A stretch of DNA of 52,970 nucleotides from Opitutales bacterium (GTDB lineage: Bacteria > Verrucomicrobiota > Verrucomicrobiia > Opitutales > Opitutaceae): positions 1-52,970 of the forward strand of contig JABITN010000141.1 of the NCBI GenBank assembly GCA_018700525.1. The letters are read 5' to 3'. Position numbers and translations under genes: made by a program. This document shows, in pieces, positions 32,751-42,418 of the stretch; positions within the stretch are counted from its first letter, which is position 1; every line of letters starts with the position of its first letter. The notes beneath the pieces are model-generated. The model saw nothing but the letters and a program-made list of their open reading frames with translations, was not told the origin of the DNA and ran no database searches.

Positions 32751-35700
32751 ATGGACAACGATTGGACTGACTTAAAAACCCGTATTGGATTCGACCTGGA
32801 GACGGGCGAAAATTCTTATGACGAAGAGGCATTGGTAGAATACTTGAATATCAAGCTTCGCTCGAAGGGATACCCGATTTTTGGCGATGAGAAGGACTAT
32901 CCTTTTCTTCAGATAGGCAGTTCGCTCTTACAGAGCGTAGCTGAGAAAAACCGGCTCCTTCGCGAACACCTTTGCCCTGTGGATCAGCGGATCCAGGATT
33001 ACGTGACGCGCCTTTTCGCTGGATTGGACGTAGAGAATCGGAAGTGGGTGCCGACCGATTCCCTCATTTTGGAGCGCCATGGACTGGCTCGAGCGTTGTC
33101 GCTCGCTCCAGATGCCGATTCGTTCGAATCGAATATCGTGAGCAGCTATCGGGTGAAGCAGGGCGTCTTGAATAACCCTTCTAGCGATCGCAGAACGACC
33201 AAGGGCGTATTTCATGTCGCGGAAGGCGGTTTGCCGATTCCCGCGGACAAGAAGTCCGTTCCGCTTCCAGTATTCGCTAAGTTGCTCGAAAGGGCGCTGA
33301 ATCCTCCGGAAGATCTCTTGGAGTTGCCGTTTACGTCGACGCAGGAAGACAAAGCTCGCTTGTTCGTCTCGCTCATGTTACGACCTATTGTACAGCCTGG
33401 AGTGGAGGACCTTACTGAGGAAAAACGGATGGAAGTTCGCTTTTTCGCGCCTGGCAACCTGACAAGTAATTTGGATTTCGTGGAGAGTATTTTCGGCAAT
33501 GCCGGCGATCCGTACTTGTCTGAAAACGATAGCGGCTTGGATGTTAAGCGCTGGTCGGGACATACGGGTTGCGTGATTCTCGCTCCTCACCTGGTTACCT
33601 TCACTAAAAAGGAGTTAGGGTTGCCGAATATCGCTGACGCAACCGACCGCCAAAAGCAGGATAGCATGTACTGGGAGTCCGAGGACGAGCTCTACAATGA
33701 CGGCGGCGCGTTTAAAGTCACTTCGCGCGACAGCAGTGGCGTGGTGGTCACGCTTATTGCAGATAATTATTACGGTTATTGCAAGAAGGAGGTTAAGACC
33801 CAGATATCCTATTCCGCTAATCTATTGGGCAACGTGGAAGAAGAGCATGCGGGTGGAGCTATTTCATTCGCGAGCTATGACTTGGGAGAAGAATTTCATT
33901 TGAGCGAGTATATCCAAGAAGTGGATCATACGTTCGAGGAAACAGTGGCTGCGTTAGAGGAAGAGATAGATGTGCATGACGATGGGTATGCTATTGATAA
34001 AAAGTATCCAAATATAAAATACATACCAAGTCGTTCTCATATTCAGCTGCATGATCAGACTATACAATGGGAGAAGGATGGAGCTCAGCGAACGTTGCAG
34101 CTCCAGTCGGATGTCACTTACATTTTGCCTTCTGGTTATAAGGTCGAAATGGTGAGGCCGATGGTCGGTCGGCGCTGGCGTTTGATTGGTACTGGCGCTG
34201 TGGGCACTTACTGTCACAAGCCATGCACGGTTTCAGGCGGGGGGAAGTCTGAGATTTCAAAGTCGCTTGCCGATGCGATTGTCGCAGGGCCTGTCTTTAC
34301 GGCGGACATTAAAAAGGACTTCGATCTAGTCGAAGAAGTCGTTAACAGAGGATTTGGCTCACGCTTTAGAGATTCGTCCTTGAATAAGGATGACGGACGC
34401 CCGATTCTTGGCGATTCACGATCTCTTGGGTCGGTTATTAAATTACTCTCCGTGTCGCCTTCCTATAGCGACGAGTATAACGATTGGCTGAAGTCGATTC
34501 CTGGATACGTTATAGATATTGTGTTAGTGGTGAAGCGATTCTTCAAGCCTGATTGGGGAGAAGGGTGGCGCGATCGTTTCAGCGTGGATGTCGTCAATGG
34601 CAAGCCAGGCAACGAACTGAAGTATCGCGATCAGAAATTGATCAGCCAGTACTTGCGCGTCGGTTTCGCCGAGGATGGCTCTTGGCGCGTGTTTAGCTTG
34701 CGCAAGGACTTCTCTCCTGCTGCGAAAATTCAAACCGAAGACGATATTTCAGCTTCGGTGGTCGTGCCGGCTCAGCTTGTAAAAGGCTTGAATACCGGGA
34801 TGGATAACGAGCGTTCGCTTAAATTTATTCTTAATTGCGAGTACCGATTATTCCAGCGCCCAGACGATGCTATTCATCGCGGTTACGATAAAACTACTGA
34901 GAAAGATTTTTCGCGTAACGGATTGTTCTTTTCCAATTTCGAACCGTTGACGCGCGAACAGACGCAGGCCATTGAGAACGATGCGATTCGATTCGGCAAT
35001 TTCACCGAACCAATGCAGAAAGCGATTCGCGATTTCAACTGCGCTGAAAATCCAGAATTTGCGGTTTCTTCATCAGAACCTCGGATTGTGGATGGCTTGC
35101 CGTCTAAGAATCCTCGATACCTTCAGAATCGATTGGATATGGAGGATGGGCGCAAGACTTACATCGCGAAAGTGGGGGCGCGACTATATCGTAGATTGCC
35201 GAAAGGTAGAACTCCGCCGTTTCCGGTTAACGCTGTATTGCCGGGCCGGCGAAATAATCCGCCATCGAAAGGCGTACGCGCTTTGGCGGTTTACAATCCG
35301 ATTCACTACCAGGAGCTGCCGGAACTGTTGATGGACTTCACTGCTAGTTTGACTGGCAAGTCGCCCTCGACTACAGGGGCTGGGTCCGAAGGCGCTTTGA
35401 CGAAGGGACCATTTAATGCGCTGCTTCCGATCGTGGATTTGAATAACGCGTTGGTTTCCTATTTGACGACCGGTTATCAGTGCTTTACGTCATCGGCTGG
35501 TTGCATCGGACCGAAGTTTCGTTGCGATCATGATATTAGTTTGTTGATTCCCGAGTTGTGGAGTCGGATGCGTCCCGAGGAACGCAAAGCGGAATATATG
35601 CTTGAGAAGGGCTATTTGAAATCGTGTGAGGATTTTGAATACGAAGGTGAAAAGGTTCAGGCATCGCGCCTGGGTTATCGAATTACGAGCGAGTTTGTTC

Positions 35701-36221
35701 AGGAATTTGGGGGGAGGATCTTCAGTAATCCACGTTCAGTGTTTTCAGACGATATTTTGCGTCCGGAGTTGCAAGACCTGGATACGTTTGTCGATGGGAT
35801 TCGCAATATAGTCGATACTCAGCGCCGCGTAGCATTGAACTACTTCAAGGACGGATCGATTGATGCGGCTTGTCCTCCGCTTAAGGCTCTGCTGCACGTG
35901 ATGGCCCATGGCGAATATGAAGGGATGAAATATACCGATCCGGATTTTCGAGCGATGTTCTCCGTCGAGTCTTTCGAGTCTAGCGATTGGTATAAGGAAC
36001 GTTTGGATGCGAAGCAGAAAGTCGATATTCAACTTTGGGAGCGTCACCAGGATTACTTGGAGGAATTTCTCAAGAAGGATATCAATGAAGGCATGGGAGA
36101 GCGTATCGATGAATCGGGACTGCGTCGTCGCATTGCGCGCCGGCTCAAGACCTTTCGGTCGCAGGAGTATAGGGACAACCTTGAGGGGTGCCTTGGGGTT
36201 GATCCGAGTTTGTTTCAATAG
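32751..36221 (+). CDS. Large conserved-looking protein of unknown function (1,156 residues)
   Basis: A soluble-looking protein without signal or membrane segment. I do not recognise the family. Segments with the look of strong conservation are NPSSDRRTTKGVFHVAEGGL and the following acidic-basic PIPADKK; RFFAPGNLTSNLDFVESIFG; WSGHTGCVILAPHLV; NYYGYCKKEVKTQISYSANL; and a glycine-rich loop CTVSGGGKSEISKS with Lys499 that could be a phosphate-binding loop. It begins at ATG 32751, and an upstream in-frame start at 32685 would add 22 unconvincing residues. Its gene lies between the ATPase and the binding-protein/permease genes of a peptide-type ABC transporter. Whether it belongs to the transport system is unknown. 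A metabolic or ATP-using enzyme is possible; no activity is claimed. Confidence 0.82.
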   Translation: MDNDWTDLKTRIGFDLETGENSYDEEALVEYLNIKLRSKGYPIFGDEKDYPFLQIGSSLLQSVAEKNRLLREHLCPVDQRIQDYVTRLFAGLDVENRKWVPTDSLILERHGLARALSLAPDADSFESNIVSSYRVKQGVLNNPSSDRRTTKGVFHVAEGGLPIPADKKSVPLPVFAKLLERALNPPEDLLELPFTSTQEDKARLFVSLMLRPIVQPGVEDLTEEKRMEVRFFAPGNLTSNLDFVESIFGNAGDPYLSENDSGLDVKRWSGHTGCVILAPHLVTFTKKELGLPNIADATDRQKQDSMYWESEDELYNDGGAFKVTSRDSSGVVVTLIADNYYGYCKKEVKTQISYSANLLGNVEEEHAGGAISFASYDLGEEFHLSEYIQEVDHTFEETVAALEEEIDVHDDGYAIDKKYPNIKYIPSRSHIQLHDQTIQWEKDGAQRTLQLQSDVTYILPSGYKVEMVRPMVGRRWRLIGTGAVGTYCHKPCTVSGGGKSEISKSLADAIVAGPVFTADIKKDFDLVEEVVNRGFGSRFRDSSLNKDDGRPILGDSRSLGSVIKLLSVSPSYSDEYNDWLKSIPGYVIDIVLVVKRFFKPDWGEGWRDRFSVDVVNGKPGNELKYRDQKLISQYLRVGFAEDGSWRVFSLRKDFSPAAKIQTEDDISASVVVPAQLVKGLNTGMDNERSLKFILNCEYRLFQRPDDAIHRGYDKTTEKDFSRNGLFFSNFEPLTREQTQAIENDAIRFGNFTEPMQKAIRDFNCAENPEFAVSSSEPRIVDGLPSKNPRYLQNRLDMEDGRKTYIAKVGARLYRRLPKGRTPPFPVNAVLPGRRNNPPSKGVRALAVYNPIHYQELPELLMDFTASLTGKSPSTTGAGSEGALTKGPFNALLPIVDLNNALVSYLTTGYQCFTSSAGCIGPKFRCDHDISLLIPELWSRMRPEERKAEYMLEKGYLKSCEDFEYEGEKVQASRLGYRITSEFVQEFGGRIFSNPRSVFSDDILRPELQDLDTFVDGIRNIVDTQRRVALNYFKDGSIDAACPPLKALLHVMAHGEYEGMKYTDPDFRAMFSVESFESSDWYKERLDAKQKVDIQLWERHQDYLEEFLKKDINEGMGERIDESGLRRRIARRLKTFRSQEYRDNLEGCLGVDPSLFQ

Positions 36222-36291
36222 GCTGTTGAGAGAATCGATTCCTCGGGATCGATTCTTGCCCTCTGTAGACGAAGTAACATTGTCGCAGGTT

Positions 36292-37911
36292 ATGAATCGA
36301 ATTCTTGGCATGCGTGCGAATGACTGGCTAACCAGGGCTTCCATTTCCGTTCTCGGTTTTATGGGCCTCGCGTTATTGGCGGGTTGTTCGGGAGGGGGTG
36401 GTTCAGAGCGTTCGGACGTGTTCGTGTTTGCCCGTGGTAGCGATGCTCAGAAATTGGATCCGGCGGACGTGGATGATGGCGAATCGGTTAATACCTTGAC
36501 CCAAATTTGCGAAGGTTTGGTTCGTTTCAAGAGCGGGACGTTAGAGATTGAGCCCTGCCTAGCGGAGTCGTATTCGATTTCCGAGGATGGGATGATCTAC
36601 CGGTTTACGTTGCGCCCGAATGTACGATTCCATGATGGAACCCCTGTAAATGCGGAAACAGCTCTCTTTTCCTTTCATCGCCAAATGGATCCCGAGCATC
36701 CGGGGCATTTGAAGGAAGCGTCGTTTTCCTATTGGAAATATTTGTATCAGGATATTGAGGAAGTAAATGCGGTTGGTGAAATGGAGTTGGAGTTCAAGCT
36801 CTCAAAGCCAAATGCGTCGCTGCTTCATTCTTTGGCAGTTTTTCCTGCGTCCTTGCTAAGTCCTGCTTCTTTAGAAGCTCATGGGGCGGCTTTTCAACGG
36901 CATCCGGTGGGTACGGGACCTTACATATTTTTAGACTGGCGTCCGAACCAGGTGATCATGCTGGAGCGCAATGACGATTACTGGGGCGAAGCCCCGACTT
37001 TTAAGCGAATTGCGATGACGGTAGTCCCTGACAGCACGGTGAGATTGTTAAAACTGAAGACTGGAGAGATCCACGCAATGGATGGGGTACAACCTGCTGA
37101 ATTGGCTGCACTGCAGAGCGACCCGAAGATTCAGGTGTTTCAAGAAGCGGGTCTCAATGTTGGCTATTTGGCGTTCAATATGGACAACGAACGCATGGCG
37201 AATCGTGAGTTTCGAGAAGCAGTAGCTTTGGCTATCGATCGAGAGACTTTGGCGAAAGTGGCTTTAAAGGGAGCTGGACGGTCGGCGAGCTATCCAGTGC
37301 CGAAAGGGTTTTTGGGTTATCCGGATCGCGAAGAGGGGATCCCGTTGAATGTCGAAAAGGCTCGAGAGATTGTAGCGGCCCATCCTAATTGGTTTTTGGA
37401 GCCATTGGAGATTCAAGTAATGAATGCGCCGCGACAGTACTTTCCGGATCCGGTGACGATCGCCACTTTCATTAAAGGGCAACTTGATGCGGTGGGTATT
37501 CCGACTAAGGTGGTTTCGAGCGATTTCAAAGCTCACTTGAACAACTTGCGCAATGGGGATTTCGAAGCAGGTTTGATTGGTTGGATGGGCGATAATGGAG
37601 ATAGCGATAACTTTCTTAGCGTCTTTTTCGCTAGTTGGGCCGCCGAAAAGGGAACGGCCACGAATTACAGTTTTTATCGAAGCAACGAAATGGACCGTCT
37701 TCTGCTGTCTGGCAGGGTGGAGGCGGACCTTGAAAAACGGGCAGTAATTTATGGAGATGCTTTGAGACTTTGGAGGAAGGATCTGCCGATCCTTCCGCTA
37801 GTGCACGGTGATAATATCGTCGTCATGCAATCCGGATACGAAGGATTCGAACTTCAGAAAATCGGCGAATTGCGCCTAGGTTGGATCAAGAAGTCCAAGC
37901 CTGAAGAGTAA
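36292..37911 (+). CDS. Peptide ABC transporter solute-binding lipoprotein (SBP_bac_5)
   Basis: A 539-residue lipoprotein that would capture the substrate of the DppBCDF-type importer. The signal ends LLAGC, giving a lipidated Cys. Family segments are KLDPADVDDGESVNTLTQICEGLVRF, YRFTLRPNVRFHDGTPVNAETALFSF, GTGPYIFLDW and LERNDDYWGEAPTFKRI, then EFREAVALAIDRETLAK. ATG 36292 gives the best signal peptide; ATG 36310 is an alternative. Its start is 70 bp after the large unknown gene and two permease genes follow. The hairpin after its stop may reduce expression of the permeases relative to this protein. Confidence 0.93.
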   Translation: MNRILGMRANDWLTRASISVLGFMGLALLAGCSGGGGSERSDVFVFARGSDAQKLDPADVDDGESVNTLTQICEGLVRFKSGTLEIEPCLAESYSISEDGMIYRFTLRPNVRFHDGTPVNAETALFSFHRQMDPEHPGHLKEASFSYWKYLYQDIEEVNAVGEMELEFKLSKPNASLLHSLAVFPASLLSPASLEAHGAAFQRHPVGTGPYIFLDWRPNQVIMLERNDDYWGEAPTFKRIAMTVVPDSTVRLLKLKTGEIHAMDGVQPAELAALQSDPKIQVFQEAGLNVGYLAFNMDNERMANREFREAVALAIDRETLAKVALKGAGRSASYPVPKGFLGYPDREEGIPLNVEKAREIVAAHPNWFLEPLEIQVMNAPRQYFPDPVTIATFIKGQLDAVGIPTKVVSSDFKAHLNNLRNGDFEAGLIGWMGDNGDSDNFLSVFFASWAAEKGTATNYSFYRSNEMDRLLLSGRVEADLEKRAVIYGDALRLWRKDLPILPLVHGDNIVVMQSGYEGFELQKIGELRLGWIKKSKPEE

Positions 37912-37916
37912 AGGGC

Positions 37917-37976
37917 GCGGCCGATCTCCGAGCGGTCATTTATAGTTGTTGCGGTGGCCGCTCGGAGATCGGCCGC
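37917..37976. repeat. Hairpin repeat with perfect 19-bp arms
   Basis: Left arm 37917-37935 and right arm 37958-37976 are exact reverse complements (GC-rich, containing CGATCTCCGAG) with a 22-base loop. It lies in the 90-bp gap between binding-protein and first permease genes, where it could stabilise the upstream mRNA or partly terminate transcription. It has the look of a dispersed REP/BIME-like element. Confidence 0.75.
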
Positions 37977-38001
37977 TACCTAACGGTTAAACGAATTCTA
38001 C

Positions 38002-39024
38002 TTGGCCAAATTCATAATAGGAAAATGCATCTATTTGATCGCCGTTTATTTGATGGCGAGCGGATCGCTATTTCTTGCGATGAAGGCGATCCCGGAAGAT
38101 CCGATCGAATTGAAGTTCGAGAAATTTCCCGATCTAGAACAAATTGCTTCGGAGCGCGAGAGGATGGGGTTGAATCGGTCGTGGTTGTATCAATACGGGC
38201 TTTTTCACCTGAAATTCCTGACTGGCAATTGGGAGCGTAGCCTGCAGACGGGTCGGTTGGCTACGGATGATGTGAAGCTGTTTTTTCCCGCGACGTTAGA
38301 GCTTAGTTTGATCGCGATGGCGATTGGCATTTTTTTCGGATCGAGCGCGGCCTTATTCGCCCGAGTTAGTCCGAGTCGGTGGAGTCAAAACCTAGCGATG
38401 TCGTTTGGCACGATTGGTCTTACGGTCCCAATATTCTGGATTGGCTTGCTTGCGCTTGTAGTGGGTTCGCTTTGGCTTGGAATCTTTCCTCTGGGAGGGC
38501 GATTCGACCTAGCGGCAATTCCTCCGCCGGATCGTACGGGTTTCTTGCTAATCGATAGTTTGCTAGCCATGGATGGTAGGGCTCTGGGGATGACGGTTCG
38601 CTACCTGACCTTGCCAGCTCTTTGTCTGGCCGTGTTTCCAGCGGCCAACGTCTCTTCCGTTCTGTATGCGCGTTTGAACGAGCCAGAAGTGAACGCTCTG
38701 TATACCGCTTTGAGGGCGAGGGGGTTTGGGTCGGTTCGAATCGTGTTCAGGCATTTGTTGCGAGTGGCAGGAGCTCCGGTAGTCACTGTTATTGGAACCT
38801 CGATAGGTGCGTTGCTTGGGGGTGCGTTTTTGACCGAAACGGTTTTTTCGTGGCCAGGGATTGGGCGTTATGTGGTGACGGCGATTATCGACCGGGACCT
38901 ATTTGTCGCTCAATACCTTTTGTTGATGTTAATCATGTTGGTATTTGGCGTCGCGTTTCTTTCGGATATCGTAGCTCGCTGGCTTGATGTGGTCAGCGAT
39001 TCTCAGGAAGGTGGCAAGGGATGA
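38002..39024 (+). CDS. ABC transporter permease (DppB-like)
   Basis: A 340-residue inner-membrane subunit with six hydrophobic segments and a periplasmic loop after the first. The region LEPEVNALYTALRARGFG (actually NEPEVNALYTALRARGFG) with FRHLLRVAGAPVVTVIG is the cytoplasmic EAA-type loop that contacts the ATPases. LGGAFLTETVFSWPGIGRYVV is typical of the DppB/OppB branch. The start is TTG at 38002 with no nearby ATG in frame. Its end overlaps the next gene by four bases (ATGA). It forms the channel with the DppC-like protein. Confidence 0.92.
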   Translation: MAKFIIGKCIYLIAVYLMASGSLFLAMKAIPEDPIELKFEKFPDLEQIASERERMGLNRSWLYQYGLFHLKFLTGNWERSLQTGRLATDDVKLFFPATLELSLIAMAIGIFFGSSAALFARVSPSRWSQNLAMSFGTIGLTVPIFWIGLLALVVGSLWLGIFPLGGRFDLAAIPPPDRTGFLLIDSLLAMDGRALGMTVRYLTLPALCLAVFPAANVSSVLYARLNEPEVNALYTALRARGFGSVRIVFRHLLRVAGAPVVTVIGTSIGALLGGAFLTETVFSWPGIGRYVVTAIIDRDLFVAQYLLLMLIMLVFGVAFLSDIVARWLDVVSDSQEGGKG

Positions 39025-39791
39025 TTGAAGGACTGAAGCGCAATGCGGCGCCGGTAGTATTTTTGGTTTTCTGTATGCTTGGGTTCGCGCTGGTGCCGTT
39101 CGATCCTTACGGACAGATTTTCTTGGAAAAAGCCGACGGTGGATTTAGTTGGTCGCATTTATTCGGTATTGATGAATTGGGTCAGGATGTGACGAGTCGC
39201 GTTTGGCGTGGTTCGGCGAATACGATTAGCTATGCACTGTTGGCGAGTTTCGGGACATTGTTGTTGTCGAGCGGTTTATTGACTGTGGAGCGTAATGGTG
39301 GATCGAATGTTTCGAAATTAATCTTAGCTATGGTTTCTTTAGGGATTGCGGTTCCGGTGATGTTTTTGGGACTGCTTTTTATGATTTTTATGGATCGTTC
39401 TCCGGCGACGCTTTCGATCGCAATCGCTATTGCGGGAGTGCCGTTGGCGTTTCGGCAATTGCGAATATTGTGGATCGAGCAGAATACTGCGTTGCATGTC
39501 GAAGCGAGTCGGGCCATTGGCGGAAATAGGCGTCACCTTTTCTTCTTTAGTTTAATGCCGAACATACGGCCTCAGTTAGTGGAGATTTGGAAACTCGTAT
39601 TTGCCATTGCTATACTTGAGCTAAGTGCTCTTACGTTTCTTGGTCTAGCGGGCGATCCGAATTGGGCAGAACTAGGAACGTTGTTGCATAAGCATCAGAA
39701 ACACCTTCTTCAGCAGCCGACACTTGTGATTTGGCCGGGAGTAACCCTGTGTGCGATCCTCTGGACGATTCGAAGAATTAGAGCGGAGTAG
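39021..39791 (+). CDS. ABC transporter permease (DppC-like)
   Basis: A 256-residue inner-membrane protein, slightly short for DppC because the N-terminal cytoplasmic segment is reduced. HLFGIDELGQDVTSRVWRGSANTISYAL is the conserved DppC entry. HVEASRAIGGNRRHLFFFSLMPNIRPQLVEIW is the EAA-type loop, and ELSALTFLGLAGDPNWAELGTLL with VIWPGVTLCAILWTI closes the protein. It is translationally coupled to the DppB-like gene by an ATGA overlap. Last gene of the transporter set; gluQ begins 43 bp further on. Confidence 0.92.
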   Translation: MIEGLKRNAAPVVFLVFCMLGFALVPFDPYGQIFLEKADGGFSWSHLFGIDELGQDVTSRVWRGSANTISYALLASFGTLLLSSGLLTVERNGGSNVSKLILAMVSLGIAVPVMFLGLLFMIFMDRSPATLSIAIAIAGVPLAFRQLRILWIEQNTALHVEASRAIGGNRRHLFFFSLMPNIRPQLVEIWKLVFAIAILELSALTFLGLAGDPNWAELGTLLHKHQKHLLQQPTLVIWPGVTLCAILWTIRRIRAE

Positions 39792-39834
39792 GGGTGGCTT
39801 GAGGTTAATTGGAATCAGGCTAGTAACCACATAA

Positions 39835-40689
39835 ATGAAATTTGGAGTGAATAAAAGCGGTGAGTATAGAGGTCGGATTGCTCCGACGCCGACCGGCTTG
39901 ATGCACTTAGGGCATGCAAAAACCTTTCTGAAGGCTCAAACTCGGGCGAGAGATGCCAGCGGAACTCTAATATTGCGAGTGGAGGATTTGGATAAGGAGC
40001 GGTGCAAGAAAGAGTTTACTGGATCCTTGATTGAGGATTTGCGTTGGGCTGGCTTGGATTGGGAAGAGGGCCCGGATATTGGAGGAGATTGCGGTCCTTA
40101 TCGTCAAAGTGAACGCGATGGAGTGTTTCGAAAGGCCTGGAATGCGTTGATAGCGAATGGAAGTGTCTTCCCGTGCAAGTGTTCTCGCAAAGATGTTCAA
40201 GAATCCGTCACGGCCCCTCATGAATCTACTGGAGAATTGATCTACCCTGGGACCTGTCGTGAACGGGCAATCGGTTTTGAATCTGAAGAATCGGCTGGTG
40301 CGATGAATTGGCGGTTTCGGGTTCCGGATGGCGAAGCGATAGAGTTCATCGATGGTAATTTGGGGGCTCAGTGTTTTGTTGCGGGTCGCGATTTCGGAGA
40401 TTTTCTCGTGTGGCGCAAAGATGGGATGCCTTCTTATGAGTTGGCGGTAGTGGCGGATGATGTTGCGATGGGTATTACGGAAGTGGTTCGCGGTGAGGAT
40501 CTACTCCTATCGACTGCCCGTCAGATTTTGTTGTATCGATCGCTTGGCTACGAGATTCCAGGTTATTTTCATTGCCCATTGGTTTTGGATGAATCGGGGA
40601 AACGGCTCGCTAAACGTCACAAATCGCTTGGACTACGCGAGCTGCGTGAACGTGGAGCGGACTTGGGTGCCTTGCTTAGTGTAAGCTGA
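39835..40689 (+). CDS. gluQ: Glutamyl-Q tRNA(Asp) synthetase
   Basis: A 284-residue truncated relative of glutamyl-tRNA synthetase that attaches glutamate to the queuosine base of tRNA(Asp). It carries the catalytic domain only: RIAPTPTGLMHLGHAKT with the HIGH-type HLGH at 24-27, the Zn-binding Cys114, Cys116, Tyr137 and Cys141 (FPCKCS, YPGTC), and a KMSKS-like KRLAKRH near residue 260. The anticodon-binding domain of full GluRS is absent, which separates it from gltX. The spacing of the Zn ligands matches the family. GAMNWRFRVPDG and GEDLLLSTARQILL are also family segments. It is 43 bp after the transporter permease gene and may be cotranscribed with it by chance. Confidence 0.95.
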   Translation: MKFGVNKSGEYRGRIAPTPTGLMHLGHAKTFLKAQTRARDASGTLILRVEDLDKERCKKEFTGSLIEDLRWAGLDWEEGPDIGGDCGPYRQSERDGVFRKAWNALIANGSVFPCKCSRKDVQESVTAPHESTGELIYPGTCRERAIGFESEESAGAMNWRFRVPDGEAIEFIDGNLGAQCFVAGRDFGDFLVWRKDGMPSYELAVVADDVAMGITEVVRGEDLLLSTARQILLYRSLGYEIPGYFHCPLVLDESGKRLAKRHKSLGLRELRERGADLGALLSVS

Positions 40690-40796
40690 AGAGCGGCGAG
40701 TCCGTAGAGTCGGCGCTTGTGCTGTTCAGCAATCGAAATATTTCTCTAACTACACGGTATGGGGCAAGCGCCAGCCCTGCGTAGAGTTCAGAGTCG

Positions 40797-42410
40797 CTAA
40801 TTCGCCACTGCAGAGATGAGTTTAATCGTGTAGTCGTAGAAGGCGAAGTTGAGGTCACGTGGATCTTGGCCGACGCGAATGGGTGGTTGCGGGCTGGATA
40901 TTCGTAAAACGTTGTCACCAGGTTTTAGGATAAAGGATGTGGTGTGAGTTTCGCTGTATCCTCCTGGGCTCTGATATTGCCAAACGCGTTTTCCGTTTAC
41001 TTCGAGGTTTAATTCTCTAGAATCAATCGTTTTTGTGAGGAAAGAAATTGTCGCGTTGACGCTGCGTTCGCCGGGTATTCGAAAACTCATTTCTCCAGAA
41101 CCGCTGGACCATCTCCAATAGCGTTTTGGGTTGCCTTGATATGGATGCCAACCGTTGTGGAATTCGAGTTGCTCGTATTCGTTGGTCTCTTCGACGTATG
41201 CGAGAATTCCTTGTCCCTTCACTGTAAATCGCTCTGGCACGCTAGGCGGTTGCATGGAAAAGAGACCGACAATCGAAAGCGTGTTCGCGAAAATGAGAAT
41301 TGGTAGAAGAGCGAGTTTTCGTGAGAAAAGAAGATTAAAAGCGAATGTCATCGGTAGGAGGACGCGTGGGGCCGCTTCGATTCCCTCCCAAACCGCGTCG
41401 CCAAGTACGAGCATCAAAACAGCGAAGGTAGCGCCTACTCGCCACCAAGGACGATCTGGCTTCGGACGAAAGAGTATGTAGGCAGCTTGAATTAGCAGGC
41501 TGCCGAGCATCGCGAATTGAATGAAGGTGCTCGCGGGAAAACCAGTTTCGCCGCCTTTTTTGAGGATACCCAATGCGGTTGAGAAAATGCCGACGAGGGG
41601 TAGAGCGAAGTTATTGCTTCCTGCAGCTTGGGATAGTGATTCGGTATTCGAGTTTAGGATATAGGCGTACCAAAGGAGGAACGGCAAGCTTGCTAGGATT
41701 GCCTGGAAAGCGAAACGCGTCTTGGCGTTTTCGGTTCCTGGTTTCCATAAAGCCGAGATGGCGAGAAGATTGGTTTCTTTGCCAATGCCTGCAAGGCCAA
41801 GTATGGCTGTGCCGAGCCAAGAGCGATTGGCTTCTATGCAAGCGATACCAAGAGCTATTAGAAATAAGCTAGGTCCATCAAGGAGCGCTCTATTTAGACT
41901 ATAAACTAGACCGGCTGTGAAGAGGCTAAATAGGTACCGCAAAGTGTTTTGCCAGGAATTGGGCGGGAGCCATCGGAGTAAGAGCGCTGCTATTAGGAGC
42001 CAGAATAGAGAATTTTGGATGCCATAAGCTTGAATGCTCCAGTAGGGATCACCTAGGCCGATTGCCCAGGCTGTCCAAGAAAATAGAATACGCCTTGCCC
42101 GGTAGTTGTAGTTGTCGAGGGCTTCTTGGATCTCTAGGCTGTTCGCTTTGGGTTCAAGTGCGAGTTGGGCATAGAACTGTCCATCATAACCAATGTCGCC
42201 TGGAAAGGTATAGTGAGAGGTGGTTTTGAGTGTCTCCACCGATTGCTCGTAGTTGTTTTGGCTGAACATCGGGAGGGCGCTGTAGCCGAAATCCGGATGT
42301 CGGTATTGGTATACTTTGAAGAGAAAGAATCCGAAGATGAAAATATATAGCGATTTGTATAGCAATCGCTGTGAATTCGTTATCAATGAGTTGGGCTGAT
42401 GGGGTTTCAC
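40797..42410 (-). CDS. Polytopic membrane protein, GT-C-like, unknown function
   Basis: A 537-residue inner-membrane protein with about ten hydrophobic segments. The first external loop contains GDIGYDGQFYAQLALEP, a motif seen in GT-C-fold glycosyltransferase-like membrane proteins, with an acidic pair near DPYWS. The C-terminal 150 residues are soluble and beta-rich (RYWRWSSGSGEMSFRIPGE, KPGDNVLRISSPQPP), like a carbohydrate-recognising domain. It starts 8 bp after ybeY and ends the operon with HIT, phoH and pgpH. It might transfer or assemble a cell-envelope sugar, but this is inference from fold style. The 107-bp gap to gluQ is the convergent end of both transcripts. Confidence 0.75.
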   Translation of the reverse strand: MKPHQPNSLITNSQRLLYKSLYIFIFGFFLFKVYQYRHPDFGYSALPMFSQNNYEQSVETLKTTSHYTFPGDIGYDGQFYAQLALEPKANSLEIQEALDNYNYRARRILFSWTAWAIGLGDPYWSIQAYGIQNSLFWLLIAALLLRWLPPNSWQNTLRYLFSLFTAGLVYSLNRALLDGPSLFLIALGIACIEANRSWLGTAILGLAGIGKETNLLAISALWKPGTENAKTRFAFQAILASLPFLLWYAYILNSNTESLSQAAGSNNFALPLVGIFSTALGILKKGGETGFPASTFIQFAMLGSLLIQAAYILFRPKPDRPWWRVGATFAVLMLVLGDAVWEGIEAAPRVLLPMTFAFNLLFSRKLALLPILIFANTLSIVGLFSMQPPSVPERFTVKGQGILAYVEETNEYEQLEFHNGWHPYQGNPKRYWRWSSGSGEMSFRIPGERSVNATISFLTKTIDSRELNLEVNGKRVWQYQSPGGYSETHTTSFILKPGDNVLRISSPQPPIRVGQDPRDLNFAFYDYTIKLISAVAN

Positions 42411-42418
42411 TGACTGTA

